In this document: one piece after another, positions 1 through 10,923 of the stretch
Layout: each line of letters opens with the position of its first letter
How positions within the stretch are numbered: position 1 is the first letter of the stretch
From: Chamaecrista fasciculata
Lineage: Eukaryota; Streptophyta; Magnoliopsida; Fabales; Fabaceae
DNA: 64,000 nt
Reading direction: 5' to 3'
Assembly (NCBI GenBank): GCA_003254925.1
Contig: QANZ01051343.1
Coordinates: 39,519 to 103,518 of the forward strand
The notes under the pieces: model-generated
Database searches by the model: none
What the model was told of the DNA's origin: nothing
The model's input: the letters and a program-made list of their open reading frames with translations, nothing else
Translations under genes and position numbers: made by a program

Positions 1-229
1 AGTTGACATGTTGAATTTGATTATTATGAGTTTATGACTTATGAGATCTTGTTTAAGATGCATTTAGTCCATTTACTTGCTTGAAAAAATAGTTAGTCCA
101 TGATCTCTAGTTGTGGAGAGAAAAGTTATATTATTTGCATAAAGAGATGTATTTATCAATAGATTTAATGCATCTCTTAGACCCAAAAAAAAATAGAGGG
201 TTTATATTTAATATATTAAAAATAATTAT

Positions 230-345
230 TTATTGCGTCATCCGGTCCGACCGATAGTTTGACCGATTCAACCGATCAGACCGTGAACCGAACACTTGTT
301 CGAGTCTTTGTCCGGTTGGGTTATGACAACACTGATTTAGAGCTA
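230..345. mobile_element. hAT-like end remnant
   Basis: A short CCGGTC/CCGAT-rich stretch resembles the ends of the hAT elements found later in the window (10924-11892 and 12545-13011). Only one end is recognisable and no target duplication was seen. The rest of 1-668 is AT-rich and shows no gene. Confidence 0.35.
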
Positions 346-668
346 TTAGACATATATAGATTCATCTCTCCCTAATCATCAAGTCTTTGCCATCAAATTG
401 TCCCCAAATTCCGTATATAATTAATTTAATCTATATCGAATTTTTATTTTTACTTTCATCTATTTTGCATAAATAAATAAAGAACCAAATAATTTTTGTA
501 ATAACTTGAGTTCATGGATGTTTGAAATTATAAATGTAATTACCCTTATTAAAATTCTCTCATTATAGTTAAATAAGTTAAATATGCGATGTAAAATAAG
601 TTTAGATTAATCAAAATAAAAACTCAGATCGGACAACCCACAAAAAAATTACACTTGTCAGATAAACT

Positions 669-1165
669 CATGCAATATTATTGTTGCAAGTTCGGATACA
701 ATGCCAATTTAATTTGCACTTAATATCTTCCATCAACAGCAAATATATTCTTTATTGGTATATATTAATGCGCCATTAAAGTTCGGATTTCATTCTTCAT
801 TAGTCTACATTGATTTCATTTTCAGACAACTAATTTCCTAAGTTTTCCCTTTCCCTCCCTATAAAAGTTAATTTTGATATTTTTAATTAGTCGAATATGA
901 AATGTTAATTATTAAAATTCCGCAAACATTTATACGTGTAAAAGCGGAACGGTATTGTCCATTTTAGTCTTATTAGATGCATTAGCTGAAGACTCATGGA
1001 ATGTATTGGTGGTATCATACAACTATATATGCATATAAGATAAAGTGGCAAGATTATTCAATTTAATATAATTATATATATATATATATATAAAAGTTAA
1101 CCTTCTTATTGGTCATTGGACATATATCTATATATACCGACAGTACTTGAGTATAATTATACAAA
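669..1165. repeat. Upstream duplicated block, copy A
   Basis: This block is clearly similar to about 4310-5060. Both contain TTCGGATTTCATTCTTCAT, a run on AATTATTAAAATTC, GAAGACTCAT, GGTGGTATCATACAA and a terminal AT microsatellite, in the same order. Each copy lies 5' of a PIP-like gene, so the peptide genes probably arose by tandem segmental duplication. Confidence 0.75.
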
Positions 1166-1409
1166 CAATAAGTATTTTGTAAGATCAATAAAATTAATGA
1201 CTTACTTCAAAACAATCATACAAGTGGAGGTCAACAATTATTAGAAATATATTAAAAAGCCATGTGACTCAAAAATTAACTCTATATACTAAAAATTTAA
1301 TAAAATAACTCTTAGATTTTGATTGGTCGTGGGTTTCAACTAGTAAATTTATAAAGAAGACATCTTTTCACTAGTGATAACTAATGTTAATCTAATAACT
1401 AAATTAATA

Positions 1410-1471
1410 CTAATCCATATAACTAAATACTTAACAAATACTAATCCATATAACTAAATACTTAACAAATA
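1410..1471. repeat. 31-bp tandem repeat, two copies
   Basis: The unit starting CTAATCCATATAACTAAATA occurs perfectly twice, at 1410-1440 and 1441-1471, about 170 bp upstream of the first peptide gene's TATA box. Partial copies (AATACTAATCCATATAA) recur near 1581. Confidence 0.85.
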
Positions 1472-1640
1472 CCACACAAAATACTTAACTAATCCATCTA
1501 ATACTATTTTTATTCAAAATCTCAAATTAAGTCAATTACTTAACAAATAAAAATTAAATGTTAATTTAATAACTAAAATAATACTAATCCATATAAAAAT
1601 ATATTATGAAAATTTCAAGTTGGCATGTAGCATTGGTGCA

Positions 1641-1647
1641 TATAAAT
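1641..1647 (+). promoter_or_regulatory. TATA box of peptide gene 1
   Basis: TATAAAT lies 116 bp before the ATG inside a block (ATTGGTGC..TATAAATACC..CCCATTCTCT) that is conserved at the same spacing before peptide gene 2. A W-box-like TTGACC (reverse strand, about 1226-1231) lies further upstream, in keeping with pathogen-inducible PIP genes, but this link is inference. Confidence 0.7.
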
Positions 1648-1756
1648 ACCACACAAAACCCATTCTCTCTAACATACAAATATATATCATCACAACTCTT
1701 TTCTTTCTCTACCAATATCTATTTTCCTAACGTGCCTTGTTTCACTAATCTTCAAC

Positions 1757-2053
1757 ATGGCTCGCTTTACCTCTACATTTCTCATAATCACTCTTCCTCT
1801 TCTTCTTGTCATACTTCATTCCTCATTCCTTGATGCCCGAAACATTCAAGAGGTGCACTCTCTATGGGGTAGTAATATCATTACCAAAGGTGTGGTTAGG
1901 TCTCAACATTCTGGTGACACTAGTATCCTTCATAATCTTATGGCATTTCACAGTTCGCGAAACCTCCTGGTCCACCTACTCACCGATGAACAACACCATC
2001 CGGAACAATCCGGTCCAAGCCCCCGCGGCCAAGGCCATGTACTAGCTAGGTAG
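1757..2053 (+). CDS. PIP: PIP-type secreted signalling peptide precursor (98 aa)
   Basis: This is a small secreted peptide precursor. Residues 1-27 form a hydrophobic signal peptide ending in LDA; a variable acidic/basic middle follows; residues 85-94 are SGPSPRGQGH, the conserved C-terminal core of plant PIP (PAMP-induced peptide) precursors (SGPS...GxGH). In the known family, the mature peptide is cut from the C-terminus and sensed by a leucine-rich-repeat kinase (RLK7 in Arabidopsis), amplifying immunity. The start is the MAR(F/L)T methionine shared by all three paralogues here. Oddly, four residues (VLAR) follow the GH that normally ends the peptide, so an extra trimming step would be needed or the stop has shifted. 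The family call is firm; activity is not shown. Confidence 0.88.
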   Translation: MARFTSTFLIITLPLLLVILHSSFLDARNIQEVHSLWGSNIITKGVVRSQHSGDTSILHNLMAFHSSRNLLVHLLTDEQHHPEQSGPSPRGQGHVLAR

Positions 2054-2392
2054 TACGTCAATTATATTGCTCTTTAGAACTACAAAAGTGGTATTGTTAT
2101 TTATATGAAGTAAGAGATCTATAAGTTTGCTATAAATAAAAGGTAAAAGACCTATTTTGGTCCCTAAAGTGTATTCAAAGTTTCATTTTCGTCACTAATG
2201 TTTTTTCTTTTCAAAGTTTTATTATTGGTCCCTAACTATTTAATATGATCATATTTCTCTTGTTTTAAACCTAAATGCAATTAAATCAAAAGTACGAGGT
2301 TAAATTTGATGAGTTCTTTCTTTACTTAGTTGGAATCATTGACAAACAATGTCAAATTTAACGAGTTCTTACTTTGAGCAAATTTTATAAAG

Positions 2393-2731
2393 GATAATAG
2401 GAAGTCATTCTCTTCACACACAGACACATATCTATACTATATTATATGTGGAAGGAGCCCTCTGGTCGTCCTCCCACTTATACTAAGATAAACATATTAC
2501 ATGTAATTAAAATAAGAGAAAACTTATTATTTGGTCCCTCCTTTATTACGAAATCAACGATTTGGTCCTTAATTTATTTTACATACATATTTGCGTGCCC
2601 GTTAGGGCACGCAAAGCCCCTAGTATATATATATATATATATATACGTGTGTGTGTGTGTGTGAAGATTATTCTATAAAATTGTAAGCACTATGATATAA
2701 TGACTCTCAATCAAGCGTAATCATAATATAT
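2393..2731. repeat. Direct duplication, copy 1 (contains a Helitron)
   Basis: This block is repeated with few differences at 3056-3404. The match begins before the Helitron (GAAGTCATTCTCTTCACAC) and runs past it (AAGATTATTCTATAAAATTG), so the DNA was duplicated as a segment and not by a second Helitron insertion. Both copies include AT and GT microsatellites of different length. Confidence 0.9.
2431..2623 (+). mobile_element. Non-autonomous mini-Helitron 1
   Basis: The element starts TCTATACTATATTATATG after an A and ends with a hairpin (GCGTGCCC / GGGCACGC) 8 bases before CTAG, followed by T. A TC start, a 3' hairpin, a CTRR end and insertion between A and T are the hallmarks of Helitrons. 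At 193 bp it has no Rep/helicase and would depend on an autonomous partner. Confidence 0.75.
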
Positions 2732-2790
2732 ACGTGTGTGGCCCACGTGTATGTACAGGCTTGAATCATTGGATTCAAAAATAAAGGGTT

Positions 2791-2943
2791 AAAGGGTTAA
2801 TTTGGTCCTAAATGTTTGCCCTAATGTTCATTTTGGTCCACCATTAATCATTTTGCTAACATTTAGGACCAATTTGAGCATTTATTAAAATAATGGACCA
2901 AAATGAATATTAGGCCATACATTTAGGACCAAAATGAACCTTT
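2791..2943. mobile_element. Short foldback MITE
   Basis: Two arms (2791-2841 and about 2894-2943) are inverted copies built on TTTGGTCC / GGACCAAA, giving a hairpin of about 150 bp. No target duplication was confirmed. The motif is shared with the larger foldback elements of the window. Confidence 0.6.
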
Positions 2944-3055
2944 CACCACACATTTTATTACAATTTAGTGTTGTTTTGTAATTTTCTATTTGGTCCTCAA
3001 ACTATTATTTGTTATTTTTTTGTCGTTGAATTTCATAAATAGACCCCATTATTAA

Positions 3056-3303
3056 TGATAATAGGAAGTCATTCTCTTCACACACAGACACACATATCTA
3101 TACTATATTATATGTGGAAGGAACCTTCTGGTCATCCTCCCACTTATACTAAAATAAACATATTACATGTAATTAAAATAAGAGAAAACTTATTATTTGG
3201 TCCCTTCTTTTTTACGAAATCAACGATTTGGTCCTTAATTTATTTTACATACATATTTTCGTGCCCGTTAGGGCACGCAAAGCCCCTAATATATATATAT
3301 ACA

Positions 3304-3339
<36 letters not shown>

Positions 3340-3404
3340 GATTATTCTATAAAATTGTAAGCACTATGATATAATGACTTTCAATCAAGCGTAATCATAA
3401 TATA
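3056..3404. repeat. Direct duplication, copy 2
   Basis: Second copy of 2393-2731, with a longer GT repeat (about 3306-3338) and a few substitutions. Confidence 0.9.
3097..3289 (+). mobile_element. Mini-Helitron 2 (duplicated copy)
   Basis: Same structure as 2431-2623: TC start after A, hairpin CGTGCCC/GGGCACG, and end CTAA (still CTRR) before T. Its flanks match copy 1, so it arose with the segment duplication. Confidence 0.72.
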
Positions 3405-3406
3405 TA

Positions 3407-3705
3407 CTAGGGGTTTTGCGTGCCCTAACAGGCATGTAAATATATATATATATGTAATATTTGAATTATTAAAATTTAAGATTATTTCATAAAATACTTA
3501 TTAACTTTATTATATTTTAAAATAATAAAAATTTTAATAAGAGCAGTTATACATGAAAAGTGTATATGATTCATGAAAGTGGGTTCCTAAAAAGTAGGGT
3601 GTAAATTATAATTTTTATATATACTTATTTTAATATATTTATTTTATACTATAGTTTTAAATAACCAACTACCAGAAATCTTCCAAACATATAATATAGT
3701 ATAGA
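3407..3705 (-). mobile_element. Mini-Helitron 3, opposite orientation
   Basis: Read on the minus strand it starts TCTATACTATATTAT after A (3705) and ends at CTAG (3407-3410) before T, with the degenerate hairpin TGCCTGTTAGGGCACG inside the end. The interior differs from the other two copies, so this is a separate insertion of the same end-family. Confidence 0.7.
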
Positions 3706-4309
3706 TTTATATATTGCATTTCTGTACCAGAATCATGATGAGTTATTGTTAGAAATAATAAAATAGAAGAAAGAGATGAATGGAAGAACATAAATTAATT
3801 GATGGCTTTGAGGCGTGACGAATCACTTTCCTTAAAGAGTGATTGCCTATACATGGGGAGAGTTAGGCAAGCCCTTTCCAAGATACAACAAAGCCTATGA
3901 ATTGAACTTGACATACTATTTCATAGTAAATATTGTCTTACATCTTATGTGGTTTGGATCACTATTTATAATTGGTCAAGAGATACAATTCATAAGATAT
4001 GTTATTTCATTTGAAAGATGTGTTCATTAACTACTAATAGACACTATCTAAAAATTATATCTCTTCATAACAAAAGATGTGTCTTTTAGTAATTGAAAGA
4101 CACCACTAGATAGATGTAACTTTTCAAATGAAAGGATATGTCTATTAATTATTAATAGACACTTTTTGAAAAGACTTCTCATGTATTTTGATGAAACCAA
4201 TCATATAAACATAATTAATTGAATATATTACCATATTAAATTAATTATACATCATAAATAGAATTTTATTTATATTAGATGCACTTGTTTGATAAACCCA
4301 TTAAGAAGA
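3706..4309. other. Intergenic, no gene seen
   Basis: AT-rich DNA. A short imperfect repeat of a TAATAGACAC...AAAGATGTGT type recurs around 4005-4165. No convincing coding signal. Confidence 0.5.
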
Positions 4310-5060
4310 GTAAATTATTGTTGCAAGTTGGATTCCAACGCCAAATTAATGTGAGTTCACTAATAAATATACTTGCTTTTTTATGGAGGATATTAAATAT
4401 ATGAAAATAAATTTCAAAAACTTTGCCACAATAATTTGTAGATAAATGGTTGTCATAACTCATATGCTAGGTCGACATTGTTCCAATTTTATCGGATGTT
4501 CCCTAATGGAGACCGATGACGTTGTTAATTGTTAGAGTTTCATTCATTCTCTTATAAACATTAATCAGTAAAGTTTCAAATTAATTTGCATTTAATATCT
4601 TCCATCAAAAGCAAGTACATTCACATAAGTGGCAATAATTCGCCATTAAAATTCGGATTTCATTCTTCATTAGTCTACTTTGATTTCTTTTCCAGTCAAT
4701 ATACACCAATATTAAATTTTATTTATGGACTAACTAATCTCCCAGATTTCCCTTTCTCTCCGATTCCATAGACAATAATTTTGATTTTTTTAGTCAAACA
4801 ATTAATTATTATTAAAATTCTACAAACATTTATAGATGTAAAAGCAGAATGGGGCCATAATTGTCCATTTTAGATGTATTTGCTGAAGACTCATACAATG
4901 TACTGGTGGTATCATACAATTGTACTATGTATATAATGTAAATTTGCAAGATTATTTAATTTAATTTAATTAAACATACATATATATATATATAAATATA
5001 TAAGCTAACCTACTTAATGGATATATATATATATATATATATACACTGATAGTGTGCTAC
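4310..5060. repeat. Upstream duplicated block, copy B
   Basis: Counterpart of 669-1165, lying upstream of peptide gene 2. It contains AT microsatellites near 4978 and 5020. The stretch from 5060 to 6110 is AT-rich and shows no gene. Confidence 0.7.
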
Positions 5061-6113
5061 TCGAGTATAATTATACAAACAATATGATAGTGAAATAAGA
5101 TATTATTGCAATATGTTTTGGTCTGAAGTGTTTGGAAATGTGAAGACTAAACTCTTTTTATATAGTATTTCGAGAATTGTCATTATATCATAATTAAATT
5201 GTTGAAATTTGCATTTAATTATGAGATAATTAATTTCTTGCACATGGATGATGATTTCGTCAGGAAGAATCTGTACTCATTTGTGCTAGATAATCCTTAG
5301 TGTTTAACTTATTTCCATCTTGGTGTATTAAAAAAAACTTATTTCCATCTTATTTAATATATTATTATTTATTCTTAGCTGATTTATTTGAAAGGAATAT
5401 ATTTTAAATTTTGAATGTAGTTCAAGAAAACCATCAACGTCATTCTTAGTGACGAAATTACAACTTTAAAATTCATACACTATAACAAAATTTCAAAATG
5501 CTCATTTCCGGGTGAGTCAAGATGTGAGTCAAGATGTAAAATTTTGTCCTTTTCCGGGTGTGTGGTACGCGTTTCTTTAAAAAAAAAAACAACTGGAGGC
5601 TATCACATGCTATCTAGAAGTTTATGGGGATAAAATTACTGTTTATCCCATAAAAATAAAATATTTCAAAATAATCACTATAAATATGAAATTTTAAAAT
5701 GTGAATTTTTTTCAACAAAATTTATATTGTTGTATTTGTTGTAAAGAGTAGGTTCAATAAATATATAATTTATTTTTGAACTCTATCTATTATCATTTTT
5801 CTTACTCGAAAGTAATTACAGTGTCAAGAAAAAAAGTCAGTGAAATTTTTAGCTTTATTTGCTTTCAAAATTTAACCACAAATTCATACTAACTTCTAGA
5901 CTCAATATATAATCTGATTTTAGACAAACTACTAAGTTTAATATTTTCTATAATATCTTGGGATATTATATATAGTTATCATTAAATACAAATAAAAAAT
6001 TCTTTATTTTAGAGTGACAAATTAAGTTAATATTAATCTAATAACTAATTAAGTTAATACTAATCTATATAATTTATTAAGAAAATTTCAAGTCAACAAA
6101 TAGTATTGGTGCC

Positions 6114-6123
6114 TATATAAATA
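6114..6123 (+). promoter_or_regulatory. TATA box of peptide gene 2
   Basis: TATATAAATA lies 114 bp before the chosen ATG, nearly the same spacing as in gene 1. A W-box core (GTTGAC on the reverse strand, about 6091-6096) is just upstream. The expected transcript start near 6145 argues against the in-frame upstream ATG at 6144. Confidence 0.7.
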
Positions 6124-6227
6124 CCGCACTTAACCCATTCTCTTTGACATACAAATATATATCACAACACTCTTTTCTTTCTCTCCCAATATCTATCTTA
6201 ACGTGCCTTGTTTCACTATTCTTCAAT

Positions 6228-6527
6228 ATGGCTCGCTTAACCTTTATTTTTCTCACAATCACTCTTCTTTTTCTCGTACTTCAGTCCTCATTCCTTAATG
6301 CCCGAAAGATTTCAAACGTAAAGTCCCAAGGTCAAGAGGTGCCCTCATCACTTTGGGGTAGTAGTACTAGTGCCATTACCAAAGGTGCTATTATTAGGAC
6401 TCAACCTTCAAGTGACAGTAATTCTATGGCATTTCGCAACCCTCGAAAGCCCCCGGCGATCCGCCTACTCACCGGTGAACAACGTCGTCTAGAAGAATCT
6501 AATCCAAGCCCCGGCGCAGGCCACTAG
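6228..6527 (+). CDS. PIPL: PIP-like secreted signalling peptide precursor (99 aa)
   Basis: Paralogue of the gene at 1757. It has a signal peptide (MARLTFIFLTITLLFLVLQSS, cut after LNA near residue 27), a variable propeptide, and a C-terminus SNPSPGAGH (residues 91-99) that ends the protein exactly at GH, as usual in the PIP-like branch. The second core residue is N instead of the near-universal G. An in-frame ATG at 6144 would add 28 residues, but homology and TATA spacing favour 6228. Likely an apoplastic signal with hydroxylated prolines, by family analogy; a receptor and an inducer are not visible. Confidence 0.87.
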   Translation: MARLTFIFLTITLLFLVLQSSFLNARKISNVKSQGQEVPSSLWGSSTSAITKGAIIRTQPSSDSNSMAFRNPRKPPAIRLLTGEQRRLEESNPSPGAGH

Positions 6528-8138
6528 CTAGTTAAACATATTGCTCTGTAGTGCACATGGTCATCCAAGATAATATTATCATGAAGTTTGAGATATGTAA
6601 TAAGTTTGATAATAAAAGATTATTACTTTGCTCCCAGGTCTCTAGCTAGTTCTACGACTTTTTTGGGTTTTTTTCAATTACCATCATTTTCATTTTTTAA
6701 TCTCAATGACTTAATATAATCATATCTTTCTCATTTTGTAATCATATAGCAGCTTATTCAAAATCATAATAAACGAATTTTAGCAATCGTTGAGATTGAA
6801 AAAGTCTATTCAAACACAATATTTACTTACTAAATATTCAATTTAGTAAACTAAAGTTGCATTTGAAAAACTAAAATATTATATTTGGAACCTATAATTT
6901 TTCTGAGTTTTTGATAAAAATTTAAGAATAGATGGAGTTAATAAAAAGTTTATCTGGATTTTATATATTTTGGTTTTGTCATAAAACAGTTTTGAATAAG
7001 AAATAATAATAGATAGAGATATTTAGAACCTACAATTTTTAAATTATCTAACGGTAAAAATTTTGTCAAAAAGAAAATTCTGAAAAATACTCCTTTTTTT
7101 TGGAAGAAATTGAAGAACTACAGATTTTTGGAGATATTTCAGGGAATATGCTGCCTTTATCAAACTCAGAAGTCTTGTGCTAATATTGCTATTTCTTCCC
7201 CCTAACGTCTCAGAATCTCAAAACGACTCCAACCCTTTTTAAGAATCTTACTTGTGCTAGCCAAAAAAACATAATATTTATAGTATAGTATTGAAATTAT
7301 TAAAATTTTGATATTATTAAAGAATCACTCTTTTTCTATAATACAAAATCGTTATTATCACTAAGATAATTTTTTTAGCAAAAAGTTAAAAATTAATATA
7401 GGTTGACTCTAAAAGAAAGATTCGTTCGGCCAAAAGAAAGAAATATATATATACAGTCACTCTCTTTCCAATTTGGCCAAAAAAAAAAGTCACTCTCTTT
7501 CCAATGGTCAAGATTCGTTCGTCATTGTTTAAACTTTTAAATAATGTTGATCACACTTTAATTTAACTAAGCATATATATTACTTTACACGAAATATTTT
7601 CAAAGCATTGTAAGTTGTAACTTGTAACATGTTAAATGAGAATATATTATTTAATTAATAATTTTGAATATTCGAACATTTTAAATCTAAAATTATATAT
7701 TAGTTAAACTTTTTCACTTAGAAATTTTCTGTATTTATACTATGAGAATTTGGAAAATGAAAATGATTTTTAGATATTTAGAAATAGAATTTTTCAGCTT
7801 ATAGTATATCACTAACTTTTTTTCAGCTTACGCCTTATAGTATATAACTAAACTTTTAAAGCTTTTTAAATATTTTCATAAATATCACTTTCTTAGTTTC
7901 TTTTGTAGGTCTACATGGTATATTAACGCAACTTCTTGTAGCAAATTTAAATCAGTAGGCGCGAGACTATGATTGGACAATGAGTCATAGTACAATAAAT
8001 AAATTATACTAATTATATATATGATAAACTAAGCTTGTGTAGAAATTGCCATAGAGTGGTTTGTATTGATTAGTGTGAATTAATGTTGACATTCAGTCAC
8101 TCATGGATTCAATTAATCTGGAGGTTACATAAAGTGTC
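6528..8138. other. Intergenic, no gene seen
   Basis: AT-rich spacer between peptide genes 2 and 3. A local repeat of TCACTCTCTTTCCAAT occurs at about 7456 and 7491. No supported coding region or RNA gene. Confidence 0.5.
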
Positions 8139-8872
8139 GGCCAAAACCTCATTTTGGTCCTTGGTATTTACTTTAAATTCCGTTTAAGTCTCTAATATTT
8201 TTCTGTTCTATTTTGGTCCTTAATCTTTCCCAAAAGTTCTATTTTCTTCCTCAATAATAAGTTTCACGATTGGTCCGTAATCACTAAAATTGGTCACATC
8301 TCTTTCGTTTTACTTACAAATGCAACAAAATTGGAGCTACATGTTACTTTTAATTAATTCTTTCTCTTGTCAGTTGGGATCATCGACAAATGACGTCAAA
8401 TAATATTCCAAAAGTAGGTTTGGTCAAAACACAAATACTAATTTTTAGAGTATTACTATTTGACTAGCTAGTTTGCCAACAATTTTAACTAAATAAAGAA
8501 AGAACTCGTAAAGAGTAGCCTAAAGTTTTAATTTTGTCACGTTCGGACTTAAAAATATGATTAATTTCATGAAATGAGCAACCCACATCTTATCTCAATT
8601 TTACGCTTGATTTGACTTCATTTGTCGATAACTTGATAACTTAACTAAACATAGATATATAAAACTTATCAAGAGTAACTTATAACTTTGATATCATCGC
8701 ATTCTAACTTGAAACGAAAAAGATATAATCATATTTAATTAATAGTTAAGAACCAAAACAAAACAAAAAAAAAAAACTGAAAATCATCCAAGGCCAAAAT
8801 TGAACAGAAAAAACATTAGGAACCATAAAAGAATTTAGAGTAAACATTAGGGATCAAAATATAATTTTTTCC
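8139..8872. mobile_element. Mutator-like foldback MITE (GGCCAAAA family)
   Basis: The element starts GGCCAAAACCTCATTTTGG and ends in an imperfect inverted copy (about ATCAAAATATAATTTTTTCC). TAAAGTGT(C/A) flanks it at 8130-8138 and 8873-8881: a 9-bp target duplication with one mismatch, the Mutator/MULE size. It has no transposase. It sits just upstream of peptide gene 3. Confidence 0.65.
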
Positions 8873-9030
8873 TAAAGTGTATTATATATATATATAGTAT
8901 ATTAATTAAATATTAGATTGGTCTATTTACATACCGCGTTAAACCATTCTCTCTTAAACACGTGTATATATATATACACATACATGTATCAAGTCATCAT
9001 ATACTTAATTCCTCTCTTCAAATTCTTAAA

Positions 9031-9345
9031 ATGGCTCGTTTAACCTCTATCTTTTTCATAATCACTTTTCTTCTTCTCATATTTCATTCCTCATTCCTTG
9101 ACGCCCGAAAAACTCTAAACATCATAGAGTCCCAAGGTGAAGAGGTTACCTCTGTGTGGGGTAAAATTATTAGTACCATTATCAAGAATGTTAGGACTCA
9201 ACCTTCAAGTGATGATGCTTCTTCTCTAAAGAGCCTTAACTCTACAGTGTTTTACAACAATCGAAAGCTCTCGATTCGCGTGATCGCCGACCACCATCGC
9301 CGTCTCCGGCAATCTGTTCCAAGCCCCGGGGCTGGCCACAAATGA
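9031..9345 (+). CDS. PIPL: PIP-like secreted signalling peptide precursor (104 aa)
   Basis: Third paralogue. The signal peptide MARLTSIFFIITFLLLIFHSS is cut after LDA; the propeptide is basic; the C-terminus is SVPSPGAGHK (residues 95-104), so the core is S-V-P-S with a single K after GH. The start is the MARLT methionine shared with its neighbours; an in-frame ATG at 8962 lies in an AT-rich leader. The block that supplies the TATA box in genes 1 and 2 reads TATTTACATACCGCG here (about 8924), so the core promoter is altered, and a foldback element sits at 8139-8872. It may be expressed differently or weakly (inference). The open frame is intact. Confidence 0.85.
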   Translation: MARLTSIFFIITFLLLIFHSSFLDARKTLNIIESQGEEVTSVWGKIISTIIKNVRTQPSSDDASSLKSLNSTVFYNNRKLSIRVIADHHRRLRQSVPSPGAGHK

Positions 9346-10390
9346 TCGACCATCAATGTTAAAGAAGTGATGTTGTTATGAAATGTGATATTTATATTGT
9401 AATAAAATGAAGAATTCCTCTAACCAATGAAGGAGACGAAGATTAAGATTGAATTTATTCCTTTATCCTTATAGTTTATATTAATTTTCAGCTAAGTCCT
9501 TAAAATTTCGAGTTCTGTCATTGAACCCCTCCATTTTTTATTTCATTTGTACGTAGTTACAACATTATTATTAATTATCCATAAAATTTTGTCTTATAAC
9601 TAACATGACAAACGAAAAAAGTTATTATACTTATCTAATATATAATAAAAAAATTATAATTATTTTTTAAAAATTTACAGATTCTCTAAATCGAAGTTAA
9701 TGTAAAATGCAAGATTAATCTGCTCCAAGAAAAAAGAACAATATAAGATTAAGGTAAAAGTTTTTTTTTTGTCCTAATTTGCATCAATTTTCAATTTGTC
9801 CCAGGCATTTGTTTATAATCAATTTTGTTTTCAAAGTTATATATTTTAATTGATTTTATCCTTTTTTTTTAACCGCATCAAATGAATTAACAACAAACTA
9901 CATATAACATATGACATGTAATGTAAAATTGTTAAAAAAAAATCATATCTTTAATCGGATTGTGAATCAAATGAAGTTTGTCATGATTTATTAAATAAAA
10001 TTAAAATAAATAATAAAATTAATTAAAATATAAAAACTTATGAACGAAAAATTTATTAAAAACAAATTATGTGAACGAAATTAATAATTAATATAAAATC
10101 CAAAAATTGATTTTGCCAGAGATTAAATTGTGCTTCGTAATTTGGAGAAGGTCGAGGTTTCTTACAAAATATATTATGAACTTGTCAAATTGCTATTGAT
10201 TATAACTCTTCTAAATTTTATATAAGCCTAATTATAATTTGTTTGGTTAGAAGACAAAACTATATTGTTATTTAATAATAAAATTTTAATTATAAATAAA
10301 ATGAAAGTACATGGACTCAATTACAAGAATTATAAATATGGAGACTTAATTAAAAATTGATGTAAGGATAAGGGCCTATGATTAGTTAAA
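9346..10390. other. Intergenic, no gene seen
   Basis: AT-rich DNA holding degenerate TTTTGTCC / TTGTCCC repeat fragments around 9760-10150 that resemble decayed foldback MITEs. No coding region is supported. Confidence 0.45.
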
Positions 10391-10540
10391 CCAAAAGTAG
10401 ATTAGTTAATGCATATGTCAGATTGACCAATAAAGAAATTGCTTTAACGAAAGGTATTAAATGTAGATTAATGCATATTAATGTCAGATTGACGAATGAA
10501 TGAATAGCTTTGATGGAGTGTATTAAATGTAAACTAATTC
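10391..10540. repeat. Imperfect tandem repeat, about 70 bp unit
   Basis: Two diverged copies contain AATGCATA, GTCAGATTGAC, GCTTT and GTATTAAATGTA in the same order. Old local duplication with no visible function. Confidence 0.6.
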
Positions 10541-10923
10541 CAAGCTTTAGTAAATGGAGATTAATATTTTCACTGTGTCAAAATATATGCTTTGTTAAAG
10601 GATTTTTTTTTCAAAATATTTAATGTTTTATAAAATCAAAAGAATATTAATTATTTTTTTATCATTCTATTCCTATTAAAAGTGAAAACTATTGAATTAG
10701 TGTGAATAAGTAAGAGTAATTTAATGAAAACAATTTAATTTTTTAATAAAATTTTTCTCTTATTTTAAGTAAATTAATCATTTCCTTATCCGTGTATATT
10801 TACTTTAAAAAATAGATATTTTGAGACAAGGAAATACTTTTCAGCGAATTAATGTATACAATGCGACTATTTTCCATTTTTATTGTCTAGTGGTACATAA
10901 GTTGTTAAAAGTAGCATTGTATC

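Noticed and set aside
6144-6227. Upstream in-frame ATG of peptide gene 2
   Set aside because: Too close to the TATA box to be in the transcript, and the extension is not shared by the paralogues; the signal peptide begins at 6228.
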